A stretch of 18,374 nt of DNA. Source: an uncultured Lachnospiraceae bacterium. GTDB taxonomy: Bacteria; Bacillota; Clostridia; Lachnospirales; Lachnospiraceae. The notes under the pieces are model-generated. The model was not told where the DNA came from, did no database searches, and worked only from the letters and a program-made list of their open reading frames with translations. Where the stretch lies: positions 1 to 18,374 of the forward strand of contig CAJUED010000067.1 of the NCBI GenBank assembly GCA_910585075.1, written 5' to 3'. Position 1 is the stretch's first letter. Every line of letters begins with the position of its first letter. A program made the position numbers and the translations under genes. Below are positions 7,078-13,038 of the stretch, piece by piece.

Positions 7078-7812
7078 CTACTGCTTCCCTCCGGTCGCAT
7101 CCGTCAGCCGGTTCAGAATCCGCGCTTCGCGTGATTGTATATCCAAAATCCGCGGAAACTTGATTTCACATAGTCCCATGCCGTCAATCCAGCAGATGCC
7201 CTCCCCAGCCTTATAAACACGTTGCGGTAATTCTTCACCGCTGTAAAGCATTGACTTGGCTTCTTTGCTGATATTGCCGAGTGAAATAGTCAAATGGAAG
7301 TTGTCACGAGCTCCGTTAGCGAGAAGCGAGCTGTCCGGGCGTTGCATCACCAGCCACACCCCATAGCCATATGACCGACCCAGCATCAATAATTCAGAAA
7401 TCATGGTTTTGTATCTTTCCGCAATCTTTTTGTCGCATGCGGTTGTATACAAAACGAAGGCAGGGTATTCATCAAAAATTAGGATGCGAAACATTCCCGA
7501 AAATTCCGTGTCCGAGCCCTGTACTTCCTTGAAATTGTCATAAAATTGCTCCAGCCCCTTGCTACAATCCGTAAAGGTGTGATAGTGTTTGTAGCCGGTC
7601 ATGAATTTAAAGTCAGCTGAATTTTTGAAATTGCAAAAGGTTATGTCAACCTTATTTTCCAGCAAGTTGCTCAACATATATTTGAGCGCGTAACTTTTCC
7701 CAGAACCGCTAGCACCCGTAAGCAGTAAAGAAGGATGCGAACGTAAATCCATTTTTAGCGGCACCTTGATTCCATAATCATTCCAAAATGTGTAGCTGTA
7801 TCCTGTATTCAT
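7078..7812 (-). CDS. FtsK/TcpA-like DNA-translocase ATPase (putative coupling protein)
   Basis: This 244-residue ATPase has Walker A GASGSGKS (33-40), Walker B ILIFDE (110-115) and the family-typical segment LGRSYGYGVWLVMQRPD (about 144-160). The latter corresponds to G-R-x-x-G-x-x-x-x-x-x-Q-R-P of FtsK/SpoIIIE and of the TcpA/Orf21-type coupling ATPases. It would pump or deliver DNA. It is only the motor core: there is no N-terminal membrane domain and no C-terminal gamma DNA-reading domain. The preceding gene encodes a protein with one membrane helix and could supply the anchor. AAGGGAG lies just upstream of ATG 7812. Gene order (small protein, membrane protein, FtsK, small protein, Rep) parallels the regulatory-transfer end of Tn916-like elements, in reduced form. 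Confidence 0.85.
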   Translation of the reverse strand: MNTGYSYTFWNDYGIKVPLKMDLRSHPSLLLTGASGSGKSYALKYMLSNLLENKVDITFCNFKNSADFKFMTGYKHYHTFTDCSKGLEQFYDNFKEVQGSDTEFSGMFRILIFDEYPAFVLYTTACDKKIAERYKTMISELLMLGRSYGYGVWLVMQRPDSSLLANGARDNFHLTISLGNISKEAKSMLYSGEELPQRVYKAGEGICWIDGMGLCEIKFPRILDIQSREARILNRLTDATGGKQ

Positions 7813-7827
7813 GAAATCTCCCTTTTC

Positions 7828-7851
7828 GGTAGGGGGGAGATACCCCCTACC
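7828..7851 (-). repeat. GC-rich intercistronic hairpin
   Basis: GGTAGGGGG (7828-7836) and CCCCCTACC (7843-7851) form a perfect 9-bp stem with a 6-base loop. It lies between the stop of the membrane protein gene (7858) and the ribosome site of the FtsK-like gene (start 7812). No U tract follows on the minus strand, so it is more likely to affect mRNA processing or translation than to terminate. Confidence 0.65.
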
Positions 7852-7857
7852 TCTTTT

Positions 7858-8394
7858 TCATTCCACCAAGTCATCTCTATCATGAGGAGGATTCAACCGA
7901 CTGTCACGCCGTTTTAACTCCATCCGTAATTTCTGTTCCCCTTTTGAGGACAGGGCATAGTAAAGCTGCAAAAACTGACCACGAGTTCGCGCATAAACGC
8001 AAACATGTGCTGAAGGTTCAAGATTGAAAAAATCGCGGATAAATGCTTCGAATATCCTTTCTACAACATCAATCTCGATATTGCAATGTTGAAACTGGTA
8101 TATGATGGAAAAAAGAGTATCATCATATTTTGCATGTTTAAATATCAAAAAATCCAAATGAGACTTCAAAATCGCCGTCAGGTCTGTGAGATATTCTTTC
8201 TCTATATTTTTGATTTGTGGGGGCTTGGCGGATGCCATGCCCAGAAGCTCTTTCGCATCTTCCCAGACCAGCTTTAAACCTTCCCTGAAATTGGCCGCTT
8301 TCCCAGAAACCACCTTGGTATAAGCCCAAAGCAGAATACTGCCGACCACAATTATAAAATTACAAAAAACTGACAATTTGAATAATTCATACAT
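7858..8394 (-). CDS. Single-pass membrane protein, possible anchor partner of the FtsK-like ATPase
   Basis: A 178-residue protein with one hydrophobic segment at the N-terminus (about 5-28, VFCNFIIVVGSILLWAYTKVV) and a soluble basic/acidic remainder. The C-terminus is charged and rich in arginine. No enzyme motif is visible. ATG 8394 lies two bases after the previous stop, with AAGGAGG inside the end of the previous gene, so translation is coupled. The order, membrane protein directly before a membrane-less FtsK ATPase, suggests they form a complex, but this is inference. No family was recognised. Confidence 0.7.
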   Translation of the reverse strand: MYELFKLSVFCNFIIVVGSILLWAYTKVVSGKAANFREGLKLVWEDAKELLGMASAKPPQIKNIEKEYLTDLTAILKSHLDFLIFKHAKYDDTLFSIIYQFQHCNIEIDVVERIFEAFIRDFFNLEPSAHVCVYARTRGQFLQLYYALSSKGEQKLRMELKRRDSRLNPPHDRDDLVE

Positions 8395-8395
8395 A

Positions 8396-8743
8396 TTAGC
8401 TTTCCTCCTTTTTCACTTGATATTCATCCGCGCGGAAATACACGGTTTTTCGGTCGTCAATGTAAGATATTGTCAGGCCTTTGAAAGCCACCTGAAAGTC
8501 CGATTTTGCTAGACTTTCACTGGAAACCAATAGCTTAGCTTCGGGCACTTTCACTTTAAATCTGCACCGACTAAAGTTCCCAAGCCCTTTTGGTACTTCC
8601 ACCTCCAACCGGATAAATTTTTTTGCATCTCCGGTCTCCTTGTTAGTAGACTCTCCTTCCGAAATAGAAAGCAAATCGAGCCATTTCCCGCTCAATGTGT
8701 GTTCCACATAGTGTTTCATTGATTCGTAAATAGATGTGACCAT
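8396..8743 (-). CDS. Small protein, possibly YdcP/Orf23 (DUF961)-like
   Basis: A 115-residue soluble protein predicted to be mostly beta strand (FIRLEVEVPKG, CRFKVKVPEAKLLV, FQVAFKGLTISYID) and ending VYFRADEYQVKKEE. The order and the ADE/ADD-V ending recall the DUF961 proteins (Orf22/Orf23 of Tn916, YdcP of ICEBs1) that precede the FtsK gene in those elements. The resemblance is weak, and a single-strand DNA-binding protein is the other possibility. GGAGG lies ahead of ATG 8743. This is the first gene of the leftward operon, behind a 115-base regulatory gap. Confidence 0.6.
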   Translation of the reverse strand: MVTSIYESMKHYVEHTLSGKWLDLLSISEGESTNKETGDAKKFIRLEVEVPKGLGNFSRCRFKVKVPEAKLLVSSESLAKSDFQVAFKGLTISYIDDRKTVYFRADEYQVKKEES

Positions 8744-8798
8744 GTGTTCTACTCCTCCTTTCTAAAAATGTATGTTTTGAAATTGTACAAACAAAGTT

Positions 8799-8820
8799 TA
8801 ACATTAGATAACGTATGTTA
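8799..8820. promoter_or_regulatory. Operator-like dyad in front of the leftward operon
   Basis: TAACAT (8799-8804) and ATGTTA (8815-8820) form a perfect inverted repeat around a 10-base centre that contains GATAACGT (8807-8814). It lies about 55-75 bases upstream of the first operon gene. A similar dyad (TAACA...TGTTA) lies in front of the XRE regulator gene, making that regulator the natural candidate to bind both. A second palindrome, TTTCGAA-a-TTCGAAA (8843-8857), sits directly after the regulator stop. Confidence 0.5.
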
Positions 8821-8858
8821 TTTATTCTGTGGCAATACATTGTTTCGAAATTCGAAAT

Positions 8859-9314
8859 TCAATAAAAATTTTCCTTGGTGTAGCTGGAAAGCTGTTTACA
8901 TATATTTTCTGCGATTTCATTCCGAGCTTGTGGTTTCAGCCGAGTCTGATTTGACAAAAAATTAACAATCATTTTTCTAAATCTTTCTATCTCAGAATCC
9001 TTTTGGGATTGCGATTTATTATCGGTTGAGTCCATGATGAGGTCGGCTATGTTCCAACCAAAATAAGCGGACATTGTTAGCGCCAACTCGAAGGAAAGCA
9101 TCTGCTTGCCATTTAAAATTTTACTCAACGTGGAAGGGCTGATGCCCAATTCGGTAGCAATTTCTATCTGGGTGTAGTCTTGGGATTCGAGCAAATTTTT
9201 GATTGTCTTCCGGAAAAATTCTTCACAAAGAGCAATTTGAGGGTCCGAATAGATTTCCCTGTTATGTTTAGTTGCTTTTTTCTGGTTAAGTTCATCTGGA
9301 GTGATTTTCGACAT
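8859..9314 (-). CDS. XRE-family transcriptional regulator
   Basis: I start this gene at ATG 9314, six bases after GGGAGG; the upstream in-frame ATG lacks such a site. The product has 151 residues. Residues about 50-100 form a classic Cro/C1 helix-turn-helix: LESQDYTQIEIATELGISPS followed by TLSKILNGKQMLSFELAL and AYFGWNIADLIM. The N- and C-terminal extensions are charged, and the C-terminus may dimerise. It is transcribed in the same direction as the replication/transfer operon and lies immediately upstream, so it could repress that operon and itself. Dyads with TAACA/TGTTA half-sites stand before both. Confidence 0.85.
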   Translation of the reverse strand: MSKITPDELNQKKATKHNREIYSDPQIALCEEFFRKTIKNLLESQDYTQIEIATELGISPSTLSKILNGKQMLSFELALTMSAYFGWNIADLIMDSTDNKSQSQKDSEIERFRKMIVNFLSNQTRLKPQARNEIAENICKQLSSYTKENFY

Positions 9315-9379
9315 GGGGTACCTCCCAATTTTTTTAAAATTTTTAAAGATACCTCTTTCTGTAAAATAGGACACTTATC

Positions 9380-9394
9380 TAACATTATCTGTTA
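9380..9394. promoter_or_regulatory. Operator-like dyad in front of the XRE regulator
   Basis: TAACA-ttatc-TGTTA (9380-9394) shares half-sites with the dyad at 8799-8820. It is preceded by TTATC (9376-9380), so GATAA-type units recur. It lies 66-80 bases upstream of the regulator start, where an autorepression site is expected. Confidence 0.45.
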
Positions 9395-9486
9395 AAAATT
9401 TGAAACCCCTAATGTAAAGTAGATGCTCCGCTAATTGAACAAAAAACTAATCTTTGTTTACAAAATATTTTGGGAGTAACAGAATC

Positions 9487-9520
9487 AAAAAAAAACAAGC
9501 ACAGATTTCGCTGTACTTGC
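9487..9520 (-). terminator. Rho-independent terminator (leftward)
   Basis: On the minus strand CAAGTACAG, a 6-base loop, then CTGTGCTTG form a stem with one mismatch, followed by nine T residues (9495 down to 9487). It would end transcripts of the gene pair 10395-9771, leaving a roughly 250-base structured 3' tail, and isolate the regulator promoter. Confidence 0.75.
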
Positions 9521-9539
9521 TTAAAAAAAGTTATGTTAG

Positions 9540-9745
9540 AATACTTGGAGCGCGCTACGTAAGAGTGGCCTTTTCCTGAAAGACGGAAAAGGATAAAAAT
9601 GGATTGGGGGAGAATTTTGCAAAATCATTTTGCAAAATTAGGCTGTCTCTAAATACAAATTTTCCTACACGGACAATACCGCCCCCCAATCTCATTTTTA
9701 TAAGGAATTTTAAAAGCCCCCCTAACCCCCAAGGGGGGGACTTTA
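9540..9745. other. Hairpin-rich noncoding region, candidate replication or transfer origin
   Basis: No credible gene lies between 9395 and 9770. The region holds CCTTTTCC-8 nt-GGAAAAGG (9569-9592). It also holds two tandem copies of the self-complementary ATTTTGCAAAAT (9614-9625 and 9627-9638), with 13-bp arms around one central C (9613-9639). GATTGGGGG (9602-9610) pairs with CCCCCAATC (9683-9691) across that palindrome. Finally there are runs of C and G (9715-9739) that could fold or form a G-quadruplex on the minus strand. Such nested structure is typical of origins nicked by HUH enzymes, but no known nick sequence was recognised. Confidence 0.5.
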
Positions 9746-9770
9746 CAGGCACTCAAAATTCAATAATACC

Positions 9771-10130
9771 TCATAAAGCTGGAATGTTGGGATTGACATA
9801 AATTAACTGCTCTTTGTACCCCCGTGTGCCTTTTGCAGTCAAGCTGACTTCCAAAATTGATTCTACATTTTTCAAAAAATCATATTCAGACATAAGACGC
9901 TGGTATTCAACGGCAATAGTTCGCATTAGATTGTGCGAATATTTCGTTTCAATTATAAATGTGAAATTTTCATTCTTTTCATAGTCATAGGCTATGATAG
10001 AAATTTTGGGATTATAAGTAGTTCTAAAAAAAATGTACTGATACACTTCCACGAACGTTAGCAATACACACAGAATATCTTCACAGCTTGAAATATCCTT
10101 TCGTTCTCGATATGCCAATCTAGTTTTCAT
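9771..10130 (-). CDS. Unknown 119-aa protein
   Basis: ATG 10130 is preferred; the nominal start at 10142 is a TTG. The gene overlaps the end of the upstream gene by 11 bases, so translation is coupled. The product is 119 residues, basic at the N-terminus (MKTRLAYRERKD), with a predicted mixed alpha/beta fold (ISIIAYDYEKNENFTFIIETKY). No motif was recognised. With the upstream 91-residue gene it forms a two-gene unit closed by the terminator at 9487-9520. The tight overlap would suit a functional pair such as toxin and antitoxin, but no toxin motif is visible. Confidence 0.65.
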   Translation of the reverse strand: MKTRLAYRERKDISSCEDILCVLLTFVEVYQYIFFRTTYNPKISIIAYDYEKNENFTFIIETKYSHNLMRTIAVEYQRLMSEYDFLKNVESILEVSLTAKGTRGYKEQLIYVNPNIPAL

Positions 10131-10395
10131 AATTTTCCGCAATTCCTAAAATAGCTGCCATGTCACGCATACCCTGCCTATATGCAAGCATCTCACATAT
10201 CCCCCACGTAGTATAAGCTAAATTGTAATAGGATTTGACAGTCTGTATCTGGACTTCTGAAAAATCCCCCTCAATTTTTTCAAAGAGTTTGGCTTCATTT
10301 TTGAGGGCCTGTTGATATTCAGAATTCTGGTTGTAAATATTGCCAAGTCGCTCAATTATAGTGGGTTGCATTTCGTTAAAAAAATTATTGTTCAT
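10120..10395 (-). CDS. Unknown 91-aa helical protein (DUF6809-like?)
   Basis: ATG 10395 follows AGGAGGAAAATGTA. The product is predicted to be almost all helix: an N-terminal charged helix pair (ERLGNIYNQNSEYQQALKNE) and a C-terminal helix ending Y-R-Q-G-M-R-D-M-A-A-I-L-G. The layout resembles small element-encoded proteins of the DUF6809 type, which end in a Y/F-x-x-G-x-x-x-G/D-x-x-x-x-x-E helix; I am not confident in this. It is divergently oriented to the small HTH gene at 10524, with shared upstream repeats. Confidence 0.65.
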   Translation of the reverse strand: MNNNFFNEMQPTIIERLGNIYNQNSEYQQALKNEAKLFEKIEGDFSEVQIQTVKSYYNLAYTTWGICEMLAYRQGMRDMAAILGIAENYEN

Positions 10396-10417
10396 TACAT
10401 TTTCCTCCTATATGTGT

Positions 10418-10456
10418 TTATATAAGCTGTTTTATTATACACTTCTTATATAAGCT
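10418..10456. promoter_or_regulatory. Direct repeats in the divergent promoter region
   Basis: TTATATAAGCT occurs at 10418-10428 and again at 10446-10456, 28 bases apart start to start (nearly three helical turns). Each contains the self-complementary TTATATAA. They lie between the divergent genes at 10395 and 10524 and are candidate binding sites for the HTH protein encoded at 10524. Confidence 0.5.
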
Positions 10457-10523
10457 CGTCTATAGAGAGTATTACTTTTTGCCGAGACTTTGTTTAAAAT
10501 ATAAGTGAAAAGGAGAAAACGCA

Positions 10524-10733
10524 ATGAAATATTTACACATGAGACTTGAAGAATTTTTGAGCGAAAGAGGGCTTTCGAAAAAGAGAGTATGTTATGACTT
10601 AGATATTGAACGTACAAATTTTAACAGATATTATCGTGATGAATTTCAAAGAATTGATGCAAATTTATTACTCAAATTATGTGAATATTTTGAATGTGAA
10701 GTTGGAGACTTGTTTGAAATAAAAGAAAAGTAA
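10524..10733 (+). CDS. Small Cro/C1-type helix-turn-helix regulator
   Basis: A 69-residue protein that is essentially a single HTH domain: LEEFLSERGLSKKRVCYDLDIERTNFNRYY..., then a C-terminal helix LLLKLCEYFECEVGDLFEI, which is the common ending of minimal YozG-like XRE regulators. AAAAGGAG lies ahead of ATG 10524. It is the only rightward protein gene in the element and faces away from the 91/119-residue gene pair. It probably controls that divergent pair and itself through the TTATATAAGCT repeats. Confidence 0.8.
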   Translation: MKYLHMRLEEFLSERGLSKKRVCYDLDIERTNFNRYYRDEFQRIDANLLLKLCEYFECEVGDLFEIKEK

Positions 10734-10796
10734 TAAACCGTACTTTTATGCCTATTATAAAAATTATCTAATTGAATATAGCCGTACCAGTCCGTC

Positions 10797-10902
10797 GCAC
10801 TAAACTCGCAACGATTTGCTGGACAAAGTTTTGGACAGCTTTACGGTGTTGTCCAGCAAATCTACCTCGCTAAGTGCTTGGGGCCAGCCTGGACGCCAGG
10901 CT
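10797..10902. other. Large stem-loop plus small hairpin, candidate origin (dso/oriT)
   Basis: GATTTGCTGGACAA (10813-10826) is perfectly complementary to TTGTCCAGCAAATC (10849-10862), enclosing a 22-base loop that repeats GGACA. A GCACT/AGTGC pair (10797-10801, 10873-10877) may extend the structure outward. Directly after it, AGCCTGG-acg-CCAGGCT (10886-10902) forms a tight second hairpin. No gene lies in 10734-10950. A 14-bp stem with a large loop followed by a short stem fits a Rep nicking origin or an oriT; the actual nick site is unknown. Confidence 0.5.
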
Positions 10903-10940
10903 TATATCACACAAGGAGAAAGGTGGAAGCGACGGCTTTC

Positions 10941-10977
10941 ATTTCAATTATTAAATGATGGATAATTGAAATTTTTT
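10941..10977 (+). terminator. AT-rich hairpin with T tract (possible terminator)
   Basis: ATTTCAATTAT (10941-10951) and ATAATTGAAAT (10962-10972) form a perfect 11-bp inverted repeat with a 10-base loop. It is followed on the plus strand by a T run and overlaps the 3' end of the leftward gene at 10951. It could stop rightward transcripts from the 10524 gene. The AT-rich stem makes it weak. Confidence 0.4.
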
Positions 10978-11418
10978 GTTTTCGAGTATTTCGTTTCCTA
11001 TTTCATATTCTTTAAGCTTAACCTTTTGGTATATTTTCTTGATATTTCTGCAATCCAGCTTCTTTAATCCATTAGTGCAAAAGGCAAGACGAATATCAGC
11101 GTTATACATATCATTCAATATATCAATTTGTAAAAGATGGAAAGTGTTTCCTGTTCCTGTGAATACATAGAGAATCTGATAGGGCGCATTTTCATTGATA
11201 TAGGCATCATGACATCTATATTTCCCTTCCATAAGCTTTTCAAGAATATAATGGGCTTCTTGGTTGGCAATATATTCCTCCCTTGAAAAAGCTAATTTAT
11301 AATCAAACAGACAGCTGTTAATCAATTCATCTTCGTATTCCTGTTCTGCTTTATCTCCCATTAGTCGGTGAAATTCTTTGCAGATATTTTCAATTTCTTC
11401 ATTCGTTGCAACTCTCAT
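10951..11418 (-). CDS. Unknown 155-aa protein at the right end of the element
   Basis: ATG 11418 follows AAGGAGCAGAGAAAA. The 155-residue product is soluble and charged, with an N-terminal helical part (NEEIENICKEFHRLMGDKAE), a middle segment YQILYVFTGTGNTFHLLQID that looks like beta strands, and a basic C-terminus. No family was recognised. It stands alone between the candidate origin and attR and is transcribed away from the right end, a position where mobile elements often carry cargo. Its function cannot be stated from sequence. Confidence 0.65.
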   Translation of the reverse strand: MRVATNEEIENICKEFHRLMGDKAEQEYEDELINSCLFDYKLAFSREEYIANQEAHYILEKLMEGKYRCHDAYINENAPYQILYVFTGTGNTFHLLQIDILNDMYNADIRLAFCTNGLKKLDCRNIKKIYQKVKLKEYEIGNEILENKKFQLSII

Positions 11419-11508
11419 TTTTCTCTGCTCCTTATTTATTTTTCTGGACGTATATTTTGGGCTTATCTGCTGTCTTTCAATCTTGATTTTATCGTGTTTT
11501 CAGCAAGT

Positions 11509-11543
11509 GACGTTATCTAACGTCAGCTTTTGAAAGACCGGAA
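11509..11543. other. Right attachment junction (attR-like)
   Basis: The element end is GACGTTATCTAACGTC (11509-11524; a perfect dyad GACGTTA-tc-TAACGTC), followed by AGC and the shared TTTTG (11528-11532). The host recombinase then resumes with GAAAGACCGGAA (11532-11543). CCGGAA here and TTCCGG at 3295-3300 are the outer arms of the reconstructed host target. Confidence 0.75.
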
Positions 11544-12935
11544 TTTAAGCGGATGATGGCAGACATTGAAGCCGGAAATGTGAACTGTGTTATCGTAAAG
11601 GATTTGTCCAGATTGGGACGAGATTATATTGAAGCCGGGCGGTTGATTCAGAAGACCTTCCCGGCTTTTCACGTGCGCTTTATTGCACTTACCGACAATT
11701 TTGACAGCGAGAGCGCGGATAATAATACGAAATCTCTTGTCCTTCCTGTGAAGAATTTTATCAATGATTCTTACTGCCGGGATATTTCCCAGAAGGTAAA
11801 AAGCTGCCAGAAAGCAAAAAGGGAGCAGGGGAAATTTCTAGGTTCTTTTGCTGTATATGGCTATCGGAAATCGCCGGAAGACAAGAACAAACTGTGTCCG
11901 GACGGGTATGCAGCGGGAATTGTCAGGAACATATTTGCATGGAAGTGTGAAGGGATAAGCGCGCAGGCCATTGCCCAGAGGCTGAATGAGCTTGGAGTGC
12001 TCTCGCCTATGGAATATAAAAAATCCCTTGGGGTGAATTATACCACCGGATTCCGTGCAAATATTACGGCTAAATGGTCAACGGTAGCGGTACTTCGAAT
12101 ACTCAAAAATGAATTGTATACGGGAGTAATGGTGCAGGGAAAGAGTGAAAAGGTTAATTATAAGGTAAAGAAAACAGTGGCAAAGCCAAAGGAGGAATGG
12201 ATTCGTGTGGAAGGGACACACGAAGCGATCATTTCCCGTGAGGAGTTTGAAATCGTGCAGAATCTCCTGAAGGTTGATATAAGACCGCAGGCGGGGGAGA
12301 AGCATTCTCATTTTTTCTCAGGCATTTTGTTCTGTGCAGACTGCGGGGCCCCCATGAGCCGGAGGGTAAACCGTTATAAAGAGCTGTCGAAGGTATATTA
12401 TATCTGTTCCACAAGGAATGCCGGGCGGGGATGCACCAGACACGGAATTTTGGAGGAAGAACTGAAAGCAATCGTTTTTCAGACACTGCAGACCCATATA
12501 TCGGTTTTTTTGGACGTGTGCAGCCAGCTGGAGCATATTCGGAAGATGGAGGTAAGGTTTGAAGATGTTGCACAATTTGATAAGGAAATTGAAAGGCTGC
12601 ATAAGGAAAAGGAAAAATATCTGGAACTGCGGGCAGGGCTTCATGAGGATTTAAAGACGGGCCTGATTACGGAGGCGGATTTTAAGAATTTCCGCGCTAT
12701 TTATGAGAAGAAGTACGAGGAAGTAAAAGGGGCTTTGCAGAAACAGGAAGAAATGTTGAAGCGGTTATTCCGCAATGGCGTGGCATCAGGCGTAAAGCTG
12801 GAAAGATTTAAGGAAGCAATGAAGCTGACAGAGCTTGACCGTGATACACTGTTATGCTTTATCAGCAGAATAGAGGTATTTGAAGATAAAAAGGTCTATG
12901 TGGAATTTTGGGGGAAAGAGGAATTTTATAAATAA
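11529..12935 (+). pseudogene. Recombinase A, C-terminal part (interrupted large serine recombinase)
   Basis: The frame resumes as F-E-R-P-E-F-K-R-M-M-A-D-I-E, then IVKDLSRLGRDYIEAGR, the rest of the catalytic domain, a recombinase domain, a zinc ribbon (FCADCGAPMS and later CSTRNAGRGC) and a coiled coil, ending near residue 539 of the rebuilt protein. The first ATG here (11553) has no good ribosome site, and the fragment lacks the catalytic serine. A 460-residue product, if made, could bind DNA but not cut it. Recombinase B follows 103 bases later. Confidence 0.9.
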
Positions 12936-12949
12936 GATGCTGGTTCTTC

Positions 12950-12980
12950 GTAACAGTGAAGCCGAAGTCTGAACTGTTAC
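12950..12980. repeat. Interspersed dyad repeat, copy 1
   Basis: The 31-base unit starts GTAACAGTGAAGCC and ends TGAACTGTTAC, with GTAACAGT/ACTGTTAC arms. A near-identical copy (29 of 31 bases) lies at 16420-16450. It sits in the 103-base gap between recombinase genes A and B. There is no T tract. It is either a dispersed REP-like palindrome or a functional recombinase-associated site. Confidence 0.7.
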
Positions 12981-13038
12981 GGTTCCTCAGGATTTTATGA
13001 CGGTAAAAAAGATAGGTGGAGAGGAGGCGCTTACATAA

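Larger units (their letters stand above)
3311..11531. mobile_element. 8.2-kb integrative (probably mobilizable) element inserted in recombinase A
   Basis: The block between the TTTTG junctions carries its own serine integrase at the left end, a TnpW-like protein, a HUH Rep/relaxase-like protein, a FtsK-like ATPase, regulators and small unknown genes. Removing it and keeping one core copy rejoins recombinase A in frame with the conserved GYSG-x-NFERP motif. It has no mating-channel (type IV secretion) genes, so if it transfers it probably borrows another element's machinery. It could alternatively be a rolling-circle plasmid-like or phage-satellite element. Boundaries are accurate to within the 5-base shared core. 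Confidence 0.88.

Noticed and set aside
5833..8743. Filamentous phage (inovirus-like) interpretation of the Rep plus ATPase block
   Set aside because: The ATPase has FtsK-type motifs and no C-terminal membrane segment as in Zot/pI proteins, and there is no set of short coat-like membrane peptides. A mobilizable element fits better, though a phage relation is not excluded.
9614..9638. Tandem ATTTTGCAAAAT as a CRISPR array
   Set aside because: There are only two adjacent copies, with a one-base gap and no spacers.
9555..9752. Leftward 65-codon frame across the structured region
   Set aside because: It is made of the C/G-run and palindromic sequence, with no ribosome site or plausible protein pattern.
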